This document shows, one piece after another, positions 44,640-55,053 of a stretch of DNA of 64,000 bases. Below the pieces are notes generated by a model that saw nothing but the letters and a program-made list of their open reading frames with translations, was not told the origin of the DNA and made no database searches. Positions within the stretch are counted from its first letter, which is position 1. Every line of letters starts with the position of its first letter. The position numbers were made by a program, and so were the translations under genes. This DNA is from Salvia splendens (taxonomy: Eukaryota > Streptophyta > Magnoliopsida > Lamiales > Lamiaceae): contig NC_056036.1 in assembly GCF_004379255.2 (NCBI RefSeq), forward strand, positions 37,276,076-37,340,075, read 5' to 3'.

Positions 44640-46061
44640 TGCTTCAGATAGTACAATTGGAAGATAGCAATTGATCAAAATAAATAATAATTCAATCACG
44701 TTTAAACTGCACTAACATAGACAACAAATTCAATATATTTCAAAACATGTATTGGTATGATTTTAAAAGTATAAAGTGGTGTTTGATTTGAATTCAAAAT
44801 ATGATTAATAAAATAATCCATACTTAATCAAATAAATTTTGCTTGAGTTATTACACCCATAATATACAACTCGTATGCATATACCAACGTGCTTAGTTGT
44901 TTTTTTTTTAATTTTTGTTTTTTAAATAATGTATTTTTATATATTTTTCATTGTTTTCATTTCTCATTTATAATTATATAATTATATAATTTTATAATCA
45001 TATATCTTGTTGTTTTAATGAAATTAAGAATTTTAACTTTATATGTAAAATCTAATTGTAATACTTACTATAAAACTAAGGAAAAAGTGAAAGAATAATA
45101 AATCAGAATAATTTAAGTGACTAAGATTTTTTAAGTTTTTTTTAACGAAAATTTTGTACAGTACTCCTGGAGTACTATTTTAAACTGCATTTAAACATTA
45201 GAATTTCATTTATCTATCAGTGAAATACGTTTATTCTACATATTTCTAATAGAAAAATTAAAAACGCTCACAATATTTAATGATACTATTCACTTATATT
45301 TTGTCTATAAAATGAAATTTAACAGTTTGCAAGGGTACACCAAAATAAGGGGAGGTGGACCATCCTAGGCCTAGCCTATCAAAGATTAAAAAAACTGGTA
45401 CATCTTGAATTATTAATCTTAAATTTAATCTAACATGTACAGTTTATGTATGATCAAATGATACTTTTGTAAGTGGTAAAAGTAACAATTGTGTAGCATT
45501 AATGGGAGGTGCACCAGTGGACCAGCCTAGTCTATCAAATGTATAAACATGGCTTCTCAGATCCATTTGTAATTGTATCGAGGATAAATTGTTACAACAC
45601 AAAAACTAATTTTTAATCAATTCAGATTTCAAATAAGTAAACTTTTGCTATTGTCGCATAATGATCAAAATTGAACCGATGTGACGACAACAACAACATT
45701 TTTTTTATTTAAGTCGATGCTCCTCACTCAAGAACTAAATATAATGGTCGACGAGGTGGAGATCAAGTAGTTGAGAGAAAGAGAGGGTCTATCATGAATT
45801 TTTGTTTATTATATTTATTTATTTATTTATTTTAGGTTTACCCAAAATATTAGTACTCCACTTGTTTTATTTCATCGTCACTATTTGATTTTACAACATC
45901 GATTTCGATTTTGACTATATGAAAAATTGAGAAAAATTTTGTAATCTTTCATTTAATTTTTAAAAAGCTTGGGATATGATAGACCAGAATCTAACAAAAT
46001 TTCGTGATGTTAATGGTATTTATCATACTAAATTAATAATTAGTATATGTAGAAAAATAAC
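44640..46061. other. intergenic, AT-rich
   Basis: No gene is seen. The phrase gtggaccagcctagtc occurs at about 44618 and again at about 45517, and a related ggtggaccatcctaggc at about 45355. This suggests a short dispersed duplication. Confidence 0.4.
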
Positions 46062-48898
46062 TCAATAGTTAAAAGAGTCACTAGTATTATGCATCTTAGA
46101 AGGCCTCAATAAGCTTGCCTGAATTGTGCAGTGTGCAAGAAGCCATTGCATACTTCCGGTGAAGCTGACATCGACTCGTTCCCAGTTCAGCCTAGTCAGC
46201 CCTCCGATCATCGTCTCTACAATGTAAACAGAAGAAGAATGTCAACAACTTTCAACGTAGTTACCATGATTCAGTAAGTTCATTGACATAGAAGACTGTC
46301 GTCCCATGCCATGTCGCATATATTGTGATGAGAGACGCGAAGAAACAAACAGTGTGTAGCAAACAAGGAACTTCAGTAGAGCCATTGAGTATGTAATGGC
46401 ACAAATTCAATAATTTTCAAGAACACACACACCTTCCATATCCTTTGTCCTGCCTCTACCAGCTTTGATTTCCCATGGAACTTCTCCTTGAGGGCTGATG
46501 ACAGACAGCGTTTGCTTTCTCTCAAGATTCCGGCGCTACAAAAAACACACAGTGACATTTCTGAAAAGCATGGATCAGTAGTAACGGTGATCTGTACCTT
46601 TGGGAGCTCACTCAGACGACGCAGTGATGATGAACTCCACCCAACAATATCTAGATTTGGTATCAAGGCCATTACACAAAGTAATACAGTACTATGTTTT
46701 TATATTTCTATAACTGGAGAAGACATCCAACTTAAAAAATACTACTACTAAATAAGTAACATCGGGAGGATGCTGTCAAAGCGTACATATGCATAGGCAG
46801 CACGCCTCTTAAATGACTGCAACGCGGATCTGCAGCAAGCATCAAATATTTTCAGTCATACAGTTTGAAGAACCTAAAAAAAAGACAGATAAAGACTCAC
46901 ATAAACTTTAGGTCTTCAGAATCACTGCACATTCTGAGCAGAATTGGAGCTTTTCCATTATCCGAATCACTCAAGAACAAATGCTTACCCGTTCTACCAA
47001 GTAGAAACAAAGCACGGGTTGCTAGTCTCTCCACGGTGTGGACACCACAGAAAACCGGAACCTGCACAAAGAATCAGCCTTACTAACAGAAAAGAATCAC
47101 AAACAACAGACCCCATTCATCAATATTTAAAAAATCTAAGTAGCAAATAGCAATACGTTTTATAGAGATTTACCACATCAAAAAACAGAACTAACAGTTA
47201 AGATAAAGTGTATGCTACCAAAGCTAGCTAGATCACCTGTTTATGCCCCCTCGAACCAAGATGTGGCGTTGCAAAGGTAATGAAGTTCACAGGTTCGAGC
47301 CCTGCAACAACTCCCCTTTGTTTCTCCTCACCAACACATTCACCACCACTTTGCTCAACGTTCTTTTGCATCACATTTTGCTGGTAAAGCACAGCAATGG
47401 CGTATCTTGCTATCAAGCCACCGAGTGAGTGACCTAGAAACGAAATCTTCTGAAGATTTGGATGATGGCCAACAAAAGAAACCACCTGAGAAGCAATATG
47501 TGGCAAAGGCGCCTTTGATCAAGTTCAAGTTGTACAGTGTGATGACTTATAAAATCGAAAATTTTATCCCAAACCTCATCAGCTAATCTCTTCCCCATAG
47601 CATCAACACCATCAAACGTCAACATTGAAGTATTCGACTGACTGCCTGGATTGATCATGTTCATCGAGATTAGGTTAAGAATTACAGCTTCTGACTTCAC
47701 CCTATGCAACTCATAAGTTTCATAAGATCAAGAAAATGTGGATTCTTGTTGTAAAATAGTAGTATCATCTTATGATAAGAGAAAAATGGTTGATTGTTAA
47801 GGAATAGAAGGGGTTTAGAATATATGCATAATCTGTTCAAAAATCAAGCAAATCACTTTCTGTAACTTCATAAGATTGGATTATACAAATAGTTTAATTA
47901 GGAGTCTAGATTAATTACCTAGTCTAACATAAATCTTGGCTTAAAGCAAAGCAAGCACTGAATAAAGAATCTAGCAAATACAAAAAAATGAGCTCACAAT
48001 ATACTAAAACATCATCTGGATAAGCCTTCACGAACTGCTTTGCTGCATACCTCCAATTTTGAGCACTGCAAACCACATCAACAAATACTATTGTCCATGA
48101 TTTCAACAACTTTGATTTATGTCCCGTTTTACATAATTTGGTGACGGAAAAATGAATCAACTCATCAAATGCTTTGGTAAATTATAGTAGTAGTAGTTGT
48201 TTAACAAGGTAGCTACATTTATATTTTAATTTTGGCAAATCTACCTAAGAATTCGGCAAGCTACCCCATTGTTTCATCGATTGTTAATGTCACACAAGTA
48301 GGACCTAAATCAAAATTTACGTAAAATTGAGGTTTTTTTGAGATAATAAATGAAAAATGGAACATTTTTTCGAATAACATTTTGAAAACCGAGTACACAA
48401 AAATAAGGATGTACATATATGATGTATCATACACGAACTTACAGCATTTTTTGGTACTACGCAACAATTTTTTGAATCCAAATACTTAAATTTAGGGTGC
48501 TTCTAATATTTCCCCTGACTAGTACAATCAAATTAAAAATAAATTGGCTTCCAAATGAAAAAGAAGAAAAATGTGAAGCTACCACTATTTTACCTTCCAA
48601 TAATCCCATTGACCGTAACGACGAGGTGCGTGGGTGAATGATCCCTCCTCCCGCTGCACCCAGCCTCCATGTCGAAACTGCCGCCGCCGGCCGGCGTCTC
48701 CGCCACCGTAACGCCGTCGTCTAATCTCATACACGGAAATCTCGGAATTAAATAATAGCTCAATTTCTTCTTCTTCTGCTTCTTCCCTTTCTTCTTCTTC
48801 TTCCCTTTCTTCTTCATGATTTTCGCGATTGCTCGGTTTGTTTTCCGTTTCTCTCTCTCTGGTTTCACACTATCTACTCTGTTATTGTCCATCTCCAA
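46062..48898 (-). CDS. DUF676 putative serine esterase/lipase, 9 exons
   Basis: An alpha/beta-hydrolase of the DUF676 (ROG1-like lipase) family. Exons: 48594-48898, 47998-48065, 47575-47645, 47237-47485, 46901-47061, 46774-46829, 46598-46650, 46433-46535, 46062-46216. These give 1,221 nt (406 residues) in one phase. The N-terminus has a Lys-rich run (MKKKGKKKKKGKKQKKKK), then SPTHLVVTVNGIIGSAQNWR. The nucleophile elbow is FLGHSLGGLIARYA. Next come FITFATPHLGSRGHKQVPVF, LFLSDSDNGKAPILLRMC, IVGWSSSSLRRLSELPK and LTRLNWERVDVSF. The donor after exon 6 is GC, not GT (46772-46773). Relatives continue 25-30 residues past the HNTIQ motif (here HCTIQ), whereas this frame ends after ASLLRPSKMHNTSDSFNY. 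So the C-terminus is shortened or a last exon is unread. The substrate is unknown. Confidence 0.83.
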
Positions 48899-48946
48899 TG
48901 AAATGTATGTGAAATAGCGGATGGATTTCTGTTGAGAAGTTAGTTA

Positions 48947-49723
48947 GAGCGTCCACTATGGAGTGGACGCGGCGGACGCCGCGAAGGGGGGCGGTGGGGG
49001 GCGATAGGCGCGGCTATTATAGTGGGGGTGTCCGCCGCGAGGGTGGACGCGGCTGGTGGGGGGAGGGCGGCGGACGAGGCTTCGCCGCGAGTGGGGCGAG
49101 GACGTGGCGGTGGGTGTATAGGCGCGGCTATTATAGTGGCGGATATCCGCCGCGGCTATAGCCGGATTTTTTGAATTTTTTTTTTTTTTTCCTCTATATA
49201 AATACCACTCTCCCTCTTCCCCTACTCCCATTTTCACAAAATCCATACACCCACTTTCTACAAAAACACTCTCTACAAAATGCAGCGAGAGAGGAGGAGG
49301 AGGAGGAGGAGGAGGAGGAGGAGAAGAAGAAGAAGAAGAAGAAGAAGAAGAAGAAGAAGAAGAAGAAGAAGAAGAAGAGGAAGACGAGGAAGCCGACTCC
49401 GACACCGAGTAGACGGTGCCGGAGTTTTGTAGTTGTATTTTATTTTAATTATTCGTTGTATAATTTTACCGGTTTGCAATACAACGAATATTCGGCCCTA
49501 ATTACCTCGTATTCTAGTTATTTACACTGCGATTATTTAAATTACACTTGATTGAAACTAAAAAATATTTAAAAATGAAAATTGATTATAAAATTTGGGG
49601 GCTATTGGAGTTGTCCACTATAGTGGCGGAAATAGAATTTTAGAGCTATGGACAATAAAATTAGGGCTATGGACAAAAACTGGGGCGGGGCTATTGGGCG
49701 TGTCCGCCTTATAGTGGACACCC
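48947..49723 (+). mobile_element. non-autonomous Harbinger derivative
   Basis: The element is 777 bp with TTA duplications (48944-48946 and 49724-49726). Inward ends are GAGCGTCCACTATGG and GGGTGTCCACTATAAGG. The left subterminal region is full of ggcggacgc and gcggctattatagtgg repeats. A TATA-like ctatataaatacc lies at about 49192. An ATG at 49279 opens an ORF1-like leader that dissolves into a GAG/GAA repeat and ends EEDEEADSDTE in another frame. It is an internally deleted remnant, inserted about 50 bp upstream of the lipase start codon. Confidence 0.85.
49290..49380. repeat. (GGA)n(AGA)n trinucleotide microsatellite
   Basis: About 11 GGA units are followed by about 18 AGA units. All six frames stay open across it, which explains the poly-Glu, poly-Lys and poly-Leu frames here. 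None is a supported protein. Confidence 0.95.
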
Positions 49724-49875
49724 TTATAGAAATGGAAGCGCCATGGCTGAATTCAATTCAACGCATTTGTTTCTAGAAATTGCACACATTAATTGAATTT
49801 TTTATAATTTTTTTTGTTTGTTTGTTTTAGGTGTTTGGTTTCAGTAGGGTTAAGATTGTCATTTACATGTATGAA

Positions 49876-50305
49876 TTTTTTTTTCTTTTTTTAAAAGGAG
49901 GATCGACGGTGGTTCCCCACTTACCCCGAAGTGACTCGGACTCCCGGCCTAACGGTCGGAGGTGAAGCGTCTTACCACCGAGCTGCGCTTCGTTGTCCCC
50001 GTGGGAGCAAACGTGTCAACTTTCCGACCCCAGAACTGGTACACGGCATAGTCAACTGTCACCCTCAAGGTTGGGTACCAACGAGTCAACCTGCCGACCC
50101 CAGAATTGGTACACGGCTTATCGACTGTCACCCCACGGGAAATTAATCCCATCTAGCCGACCCCAGAACTGGTACACGGCTTATCGACTGTCACCCCACG
50201 GGAAATTAATCCCAAGATGGGGCTCCCAGGGGTCGAACACGTGGACCTCTAGGATGGCGCGGTATCTTTGCCTCCCTCCTCAACCACTTGAGCTAGGGGA
50301 TCAAG
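49876..50305 (-). mobile_element. tRNA-derived SINE with two tRNA-like heads
   Basis: Flanked by 15-bp target duplications ATTTACATGTATGAA (49861-49875 and 50306-50320). Read on the minus strand it starts GATCCCCTAGCTCAAGTGG (A-box-like) and reaches CACGTGTTCGACCCC (B-box-like), the first head (about 50215-50305). Then follow about three 63-70-bp units that each contain, on the plus strand, gaccccagaactggtacacgg. A second head has CAGCTCGGTGGTAAGACGC and CCGGGAGTCCGAGTC (about 49905-50005). The element ends in an A-rich tail (plus-strand T run at 49876). Pol III boxes, a tail and long variable-length duplications mark it as a SINE, here dimeric. Confidence 0.85.
50026..50215. repeat. three 63-70-bp tandem units inside the SINE
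   Basis: Units start with gaccccagaaYtggtacacg at 50026, 50096 and 50159. Units 2 and 3 are nearly identical through ggaaattaatccca; unit 1 is more diverged and 7 bp longer. Confidence 0.9.
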
Positions 50306-50397
50306 ATTTACATGTATGAAGTTGGAGTGGTGAAGATTCTGGAAATAATATACTGTAATAAACTAATTGGTAGGCCATGGTAGATAAAATAGTGTTA

Positions 50398-51474
50398 GGG
50401 CATCCACAATGGGGGCCTTGCGATCGGCCCCCTATCGCCTCTCACAAGTCACCATTGTGGGGAGGGAGGCCATCTCCACCCCCACCGCCTCCGCCCCAGC
50501 GCCGATCGCAAGCCTCAGCCGATGCCAATATCGGTTCCGCATCGGCCTGCGATGGGCCTCCATTACGAGGGCTCAGGCCGATGATGGAGCCGATATCCCC
50601 TTTTTTATTTTATTTTTTTAATTTAATTTAATTTTTAATCCATTATATATATCCCATTCTCCATCAATTCACATTCATCCCTTTCCAATCCCAATTTCAA
50701 TTTTATTACTCTCTCCACAGTGATATGAACTTCAGCAACAAGGTGCCCGACATGAAGGGGAAGAAGAAGGAGACAGTCGGGGAGGCGTATGAAGCTGGGC
50801 GGACGATGAGTACCTACTCCATAAAGGAGTCGATTGCTCTTGCTCATTGTTGGACACAGATATCTGAGGACTCAATTTTAGCCAACAAGTGCGAGGGTGG
50901 TTTTTGGGGCGTATCGTGAAAAGATATGAACAAGTAAAGCCCGCAGAGGCCCTGACACACCAGCCCGACGATCTACGCAAGCATTGGAAACTCCTGGTGT
51001 ATGAGTGTGCTAAATTTCACGAGTTCTACGATGGCAATGAGAGAGGGTTCAAGTATTGGAAAATATATCTGCAACTGAAGGATTGATCAAAATTCATAGG
51101 GTTAATAGGTCGTGTCGGGGAGGACGAGCCGGAACCCGAGTGCTTTTGAGGGTGTGCTTCCATTGTTTTTTTATTATATTTTCTATCTTTATCTCCTTTT
51201 TTTTATTTCTTTAATGTAGGATGTTTTATTGTGTTTTTAAATGAAATTTTTTCTTTCCGTATATATATACGTTGTCTTTTAATTAAACAAATAATTAAAA
51301 GTGAAATATTAAAAATAATGATGATGTGGAATTGAGATGGGCTCTGAGATAGGCTCTGGGATGGGCTCTCATTGCAGAGAGATAGGCTCTGGAATGGGCA
51401 TGCTGACGTGGTAGGAAAAATTGGAGATAGGCTCTGAGATGGACTCTGGAGATAAGCCACCACTGTGAGTGCTC
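50398..51474 (+). mobile_element. PIF/Harbinger element E5, ORF1 remnant
   Basis: The element is 1,077 bp with TTA at 50395-50397 and 51475-51477. Inward ends are GGGCATCCACAATGG and GAGCACTCACAGTGG. GC-rich leader, then ORF1-type coding remnants. Its right TTA is also the left TTA of E6, so the two elements abut. Confidence 0.88.
50725..51086 (+). pseudogene. Harbinger ORF1, truncated and frameshifted
   Basis: From ATG 50725: MNFSNKVPDMKGKKKETVGE, a basic leader, then YSIKESIALAHCWTQISEDS, the Myb/NAM-like helix that parallels E6's YELEEYVKVAQCWVNISEDS. A shift near 50900 moves to the frame with FWGRIVKRYEQVKPAEALTH, DLRKHWKLLVYECAKFHEFY and FKYWKIYLQLKD. The segments match ORF1, but the product is short (about 120 residues against 300 or more) and lacks the C-terminal basic/helical part. 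Confidence 0.8.
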
Positions 51475-51477
51475 TTA

Positions 51478-53256
51478 GAGCATCCACAGTGGATGCCCGA
51501 TCTCACGCCCGATCGCCCGAGATCGGGCTCGGGCGTCCTCGGGCATCCACTGCAGGCGCCCGAGCCCGAGCCGGAGCCGAGCGACCGAAAGATCGGTCGT
51601 CCCGATCTCGCGCCCGATCCATCGGGCATCCATTGCAGCCCCGAGCCCGATCTCTTCGGTTTTTACGATTTTTTTAATTCTTTAAACCCTAATTCAACCA
51701 CTATAAATACCTAACCCTCATTCACTTTTCACACACCAATACTCTCTACTCTACTCACTTTCTCTTCTCTTTTCTCATTTTCACACTTCCATGAATGGAT
51801 CCGAGTCAATTCCCAAACCCACATGGTGTCGACGACGTATGCTGATGTTTAGTGGTGGAGGTGGCGGCGGCACCCGGTGGCCCTGCCACGAAGACTACCG
51901 GGTCGAGACGCCTGGATCTGTAGGGTCCACTTTCATTTCGGACTGTGAGTTCGATCCGTTCTTCAACACCGATGCGTATCGGGTTAAGGATATAGAGCCT
52001 AGTTGTGGGCAACTTCCTGCCCCTGAGCCGCCGAAGAGGAAAAAGAAGATGGCGAGGAAGGAAAAGGCACCATCCGTCCCAATCCCACTCCCACTCCCAC
52101 TCCCACCCAACGAGCCCAATGAAGAGTACGCAACAGGGCGCACAGGGCGTACTGACTACGAGTTGGAGGAGTACGTGAAGGTGGCTCAGTGTTGGGTCAA
52201 TATATCGGAGGATTCGATATGCTCCTACAACCAAACTTCGGCCAAGATGTGGGATCGCATTGAGGTCAGATACAACAAGGTGAAACCGAGTTGGGTGTAC
52301 AAGCGGACCAAGGTTCAGCTGAGCAAGTGTTGGGATCAGATCAAGCTCCACGTCAACAACTTATGCTATATCTACAACAGGAACAAGGACGGAAGGGGCA
52401 GTGGTGAGAGCATGGAGGATGTCCTCAAGAAGTCGATGTCCGAGTACCATTTGCAGTTCAGGCAGTTCAAGATGTACAACGTTTGGCTGATCTTGAAGGA
52501 CAAGGCAAAGTTCAACGGAGGGATACCGGTTGGATCCTCAACTGCGAAGCGGACGAAGTTCGTACACCGCCACTGGCTGTTACACGAGCAGCGGCCCATC
52601 TCCTGTGGATCTAAACGCTGAGCCGGAAGGGAGTTCTGGCACGCCTACGTCTACTTTTAGATGTCCCATTGGCACCAAGGCTGCCAAAGCCCAGGCCAAA
52701 GGGAAGGCAAAGGCAGTCGTGTCTAGATCGGCTCCCCCACAGGCTGCGCCTCTTCCGTCTACTCAGCTCGTGGCCTCAGCGATTGAGGAGTTCGGTGGTT
52801 TTCGTGAGGTGTGCGAGTATAGGTTTATACTTAACGCACAAAACGGCCTTCATACCGAATCCGATCCGGATGTTCGACGGAGGACTGAGAGGATGATCAA
52901 GAACCTGAGCCAGAGGTTGAACTTAGATGACTAGTTAGGTTTTTATTAATTTAGCAATGTAGTTTTTTTTAAGTTTTTTTAAAAGTAATTTAGTTTAGTA
53001 ATGTTTTTTTTGCTAAGTATGATGTTGTTTTTTTATTTAATTAAGTAATGTAGTTATTTTTTCAAATTTGCAGTGTTTAATATAATATATTTTGGTATTT
53101 TAATAACTAAAAATAAAAATAAAAAATAATAATATTAAAAATTAAAAGTAAATTGAGTTTAATTGATAGGGCACCCATTAGGGCCAAACCATTGCAGAAA
53201 GAAGGGGAATGCTGATGTGGCAAGGGCTCCCACTATGGCATACATTGTGGATGCTC
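51478..53256 (+). mobile_element. PIF/Harbinger element E6, ORF1 only
   Basis: The element is 1,779 bp with TTA at 51475-51477 (shared with E5) and 53257-53259. Inward ends are GAGCATCCACAGTGG and GAGCATCCACAATG. The leader has gatcgggctcgggcg-type GC repeats and a ctataaatacc box at about 51703. One ORF1 gene follows; there is no transposase. Confidence 0.92.
51791..52934 (+). pseudogene. Harbinger ORF1 (NAM-associated/Myb-like), one frameshift
   Basis: ATG 51791 opens MNGSESIPKPTWCRRRMLMF; a Gly run, PPKRKKKMARKEKAP and a Pro-Leu tract follow. The Myb-like region is YELEEYVKVAQCWVNISEDS, KMWDRIEVRYNKVKP and LSKCWDQIKLHVNNLCYIYN. The NAM-associated region is FRQFKMYNVWLILKDKAKFN and GSSTAKRTKF. 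There (about 52560) a 1-nt shift occurs. The next frame gives SYTATGCYTSSGPSPVDLNA, the basic PIGTKAAKAQAKGKAKAV and a C-terminal helix ending RMIKNLSQRLNLDD at 52934. With that single shift repaired the gene would be complete, so decay is slight. Confidence 0.88.
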
Positions 53257-53259
53257 TTA

Positions 53260-55053
53260 GTGGATAGTTAGACTCACATTATTATTAGTGTTTTAATGGT
53301 GGTATAAGCTGTAAATAATTTGATGTATAAAGAGAATAAATTGGGATAACTTTACATAAATGGAAATGCCATATTTTTATGGACGGACGAAAATAAAAAG
53401 TCCATATATTATGCGACGGATAGAGTATACAATAAACTCATCATCAGATCAAATAATAAAAAAAATGGTATATTTTTTTAAAATCTCAAACTTATAATCA
53501 GAAAATTAGCCTCCACCTCATCCTTGTAAAGGCTCAACCATTAAATTGAAGAGATATTTTGATCCCAAACACCAAAAAAGTTTTTCTAACCAAAATTATA
53601 CTAAACTAATTTTAGACTTTATAGTCTTAAAAAAACATAAAATGCTCATATAATTTGTACCAAAATGAACTTTACTCTAATGCTTCGTTAAAAGTGTTTA
53701 GATTACTAATTAGATGAAAATCAATTTGACATTAAATTTAATGGCATTGTTACTTTTACTACCAAAATTATACTACCAACTTACTATATAAAGGATATAT
53801 AGTTATCAAAACATAATCTTATTAATCAAAATCATAAATAATATATACTACTCCATTAAAAATGAACTTTAGTCATAATTTAGTCTTTCTCGAATAAATC
53901 AATTGGGTCCCAGTCAAAATTTGTTTCAAATGATCAAGCTTAAATATACTAATAATAGATGGAGTCTAAAAAAACTATTTAAATTTTTTTATAACCCTCT
54001 TAATCATTGATCTAGTGATCACTCACTAAAGTCATCTAACAATCAAGTGGATCATCTCCAGTGCTGCCATTTTTTTATCTCTTTTTCTTATGCTTTAATT
54101 TTTTCCTTTGTGACCCAATATTTCCTTTGATCAATGAAACACCACTAACCTAAAAGTACAAACTCTCCCCACATGCATGCTCAAAGTGTGCACACCACAC
54201 TCATGTTTAATTGATTATAGTCAACATGGTGTTCAAACAATACGTGTTTAGTAGTATGTTAGAAGCTCTTACCAACACTATAAAAAAAAAAGTAGTACTC
54301 CACAATAATCCTGGTTGAGAATGAGAAAATAAAGATGAACAAACGAAATTCCAATTAGAAAGGAAGGACAGAAAGAAAGAAAAAATATTTCGAGCAAATC
54401 GATAAGCACAAAATTGGTACTGTAATGAAAATTTTAGAAATAAAAAAATTAAGACAACAAAATAAAATAAAAAATTACTCCTTCTAAGTAAATAAATTTT
54501 GATTTTGGCAACCTTCTGGTAAATTGAGGCATGGATTTTCACTCAATCATCAAAATTGCTAACCAAATTAGTACTGTAATTCATTTCAACTAGAAGGTTT
54601 TTTCCCCCACTGAATGTGGATTTCAGTTCCTCTCATTTTACCAAAAATGACCAAACATTATTCACACAAAATAATGATATAGCTTCCATCATCACTACTA
54701 TACTACTTCCCCTCGTATCATAGATCAATAAATTCCTTCTTACAGAATGAAGATTCCAAAAAAAAACAAAAGAATAGAAACCAATAAATTTAACAACTTA
54801 CAAAACGAGAACAAAATAGGGGTATCGCCATTTCTTTACAGGCTCCCCTTCTCATCCCATGAGACACAACACCGATGTGCCGGCGTCTCTCGTCTCTTTT
54901 TACAACTGCCGTGCTGCCAAACGAGAAATCAGCTGGAGCCTTCTCCACGAGCAAGGCCGTGTCATGCCATTCTAAACCCAGCTTGTTACATCTCTACACC
55001 AGATTTCTTGCATATGTTCACAGTCTACAACATTCTAGCTCGAGCAACGGCCA
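53260..55053. other. intergenic and 3' side of the CSLC gene
   Basis: AT-rich. At about 53340-53430, tatggacggacgaaaataaa and cgacggatagagta resemble the right end of a Stowaway/mariner MITE, but no left end was found. The last few hundred bases are probably the 3' UTR of the CSLC gene. No other gene is supported. Confidence 0.4.

Noticed and set aside
49171..49551. Poly-Glu/poly-Lys protein (126 codons) and opposite-strand poly-Leu frame
   Set aside because: They are produced entirely by a GGA/AGA microsatellite that is open in all frames; there is no independent coding evidence.
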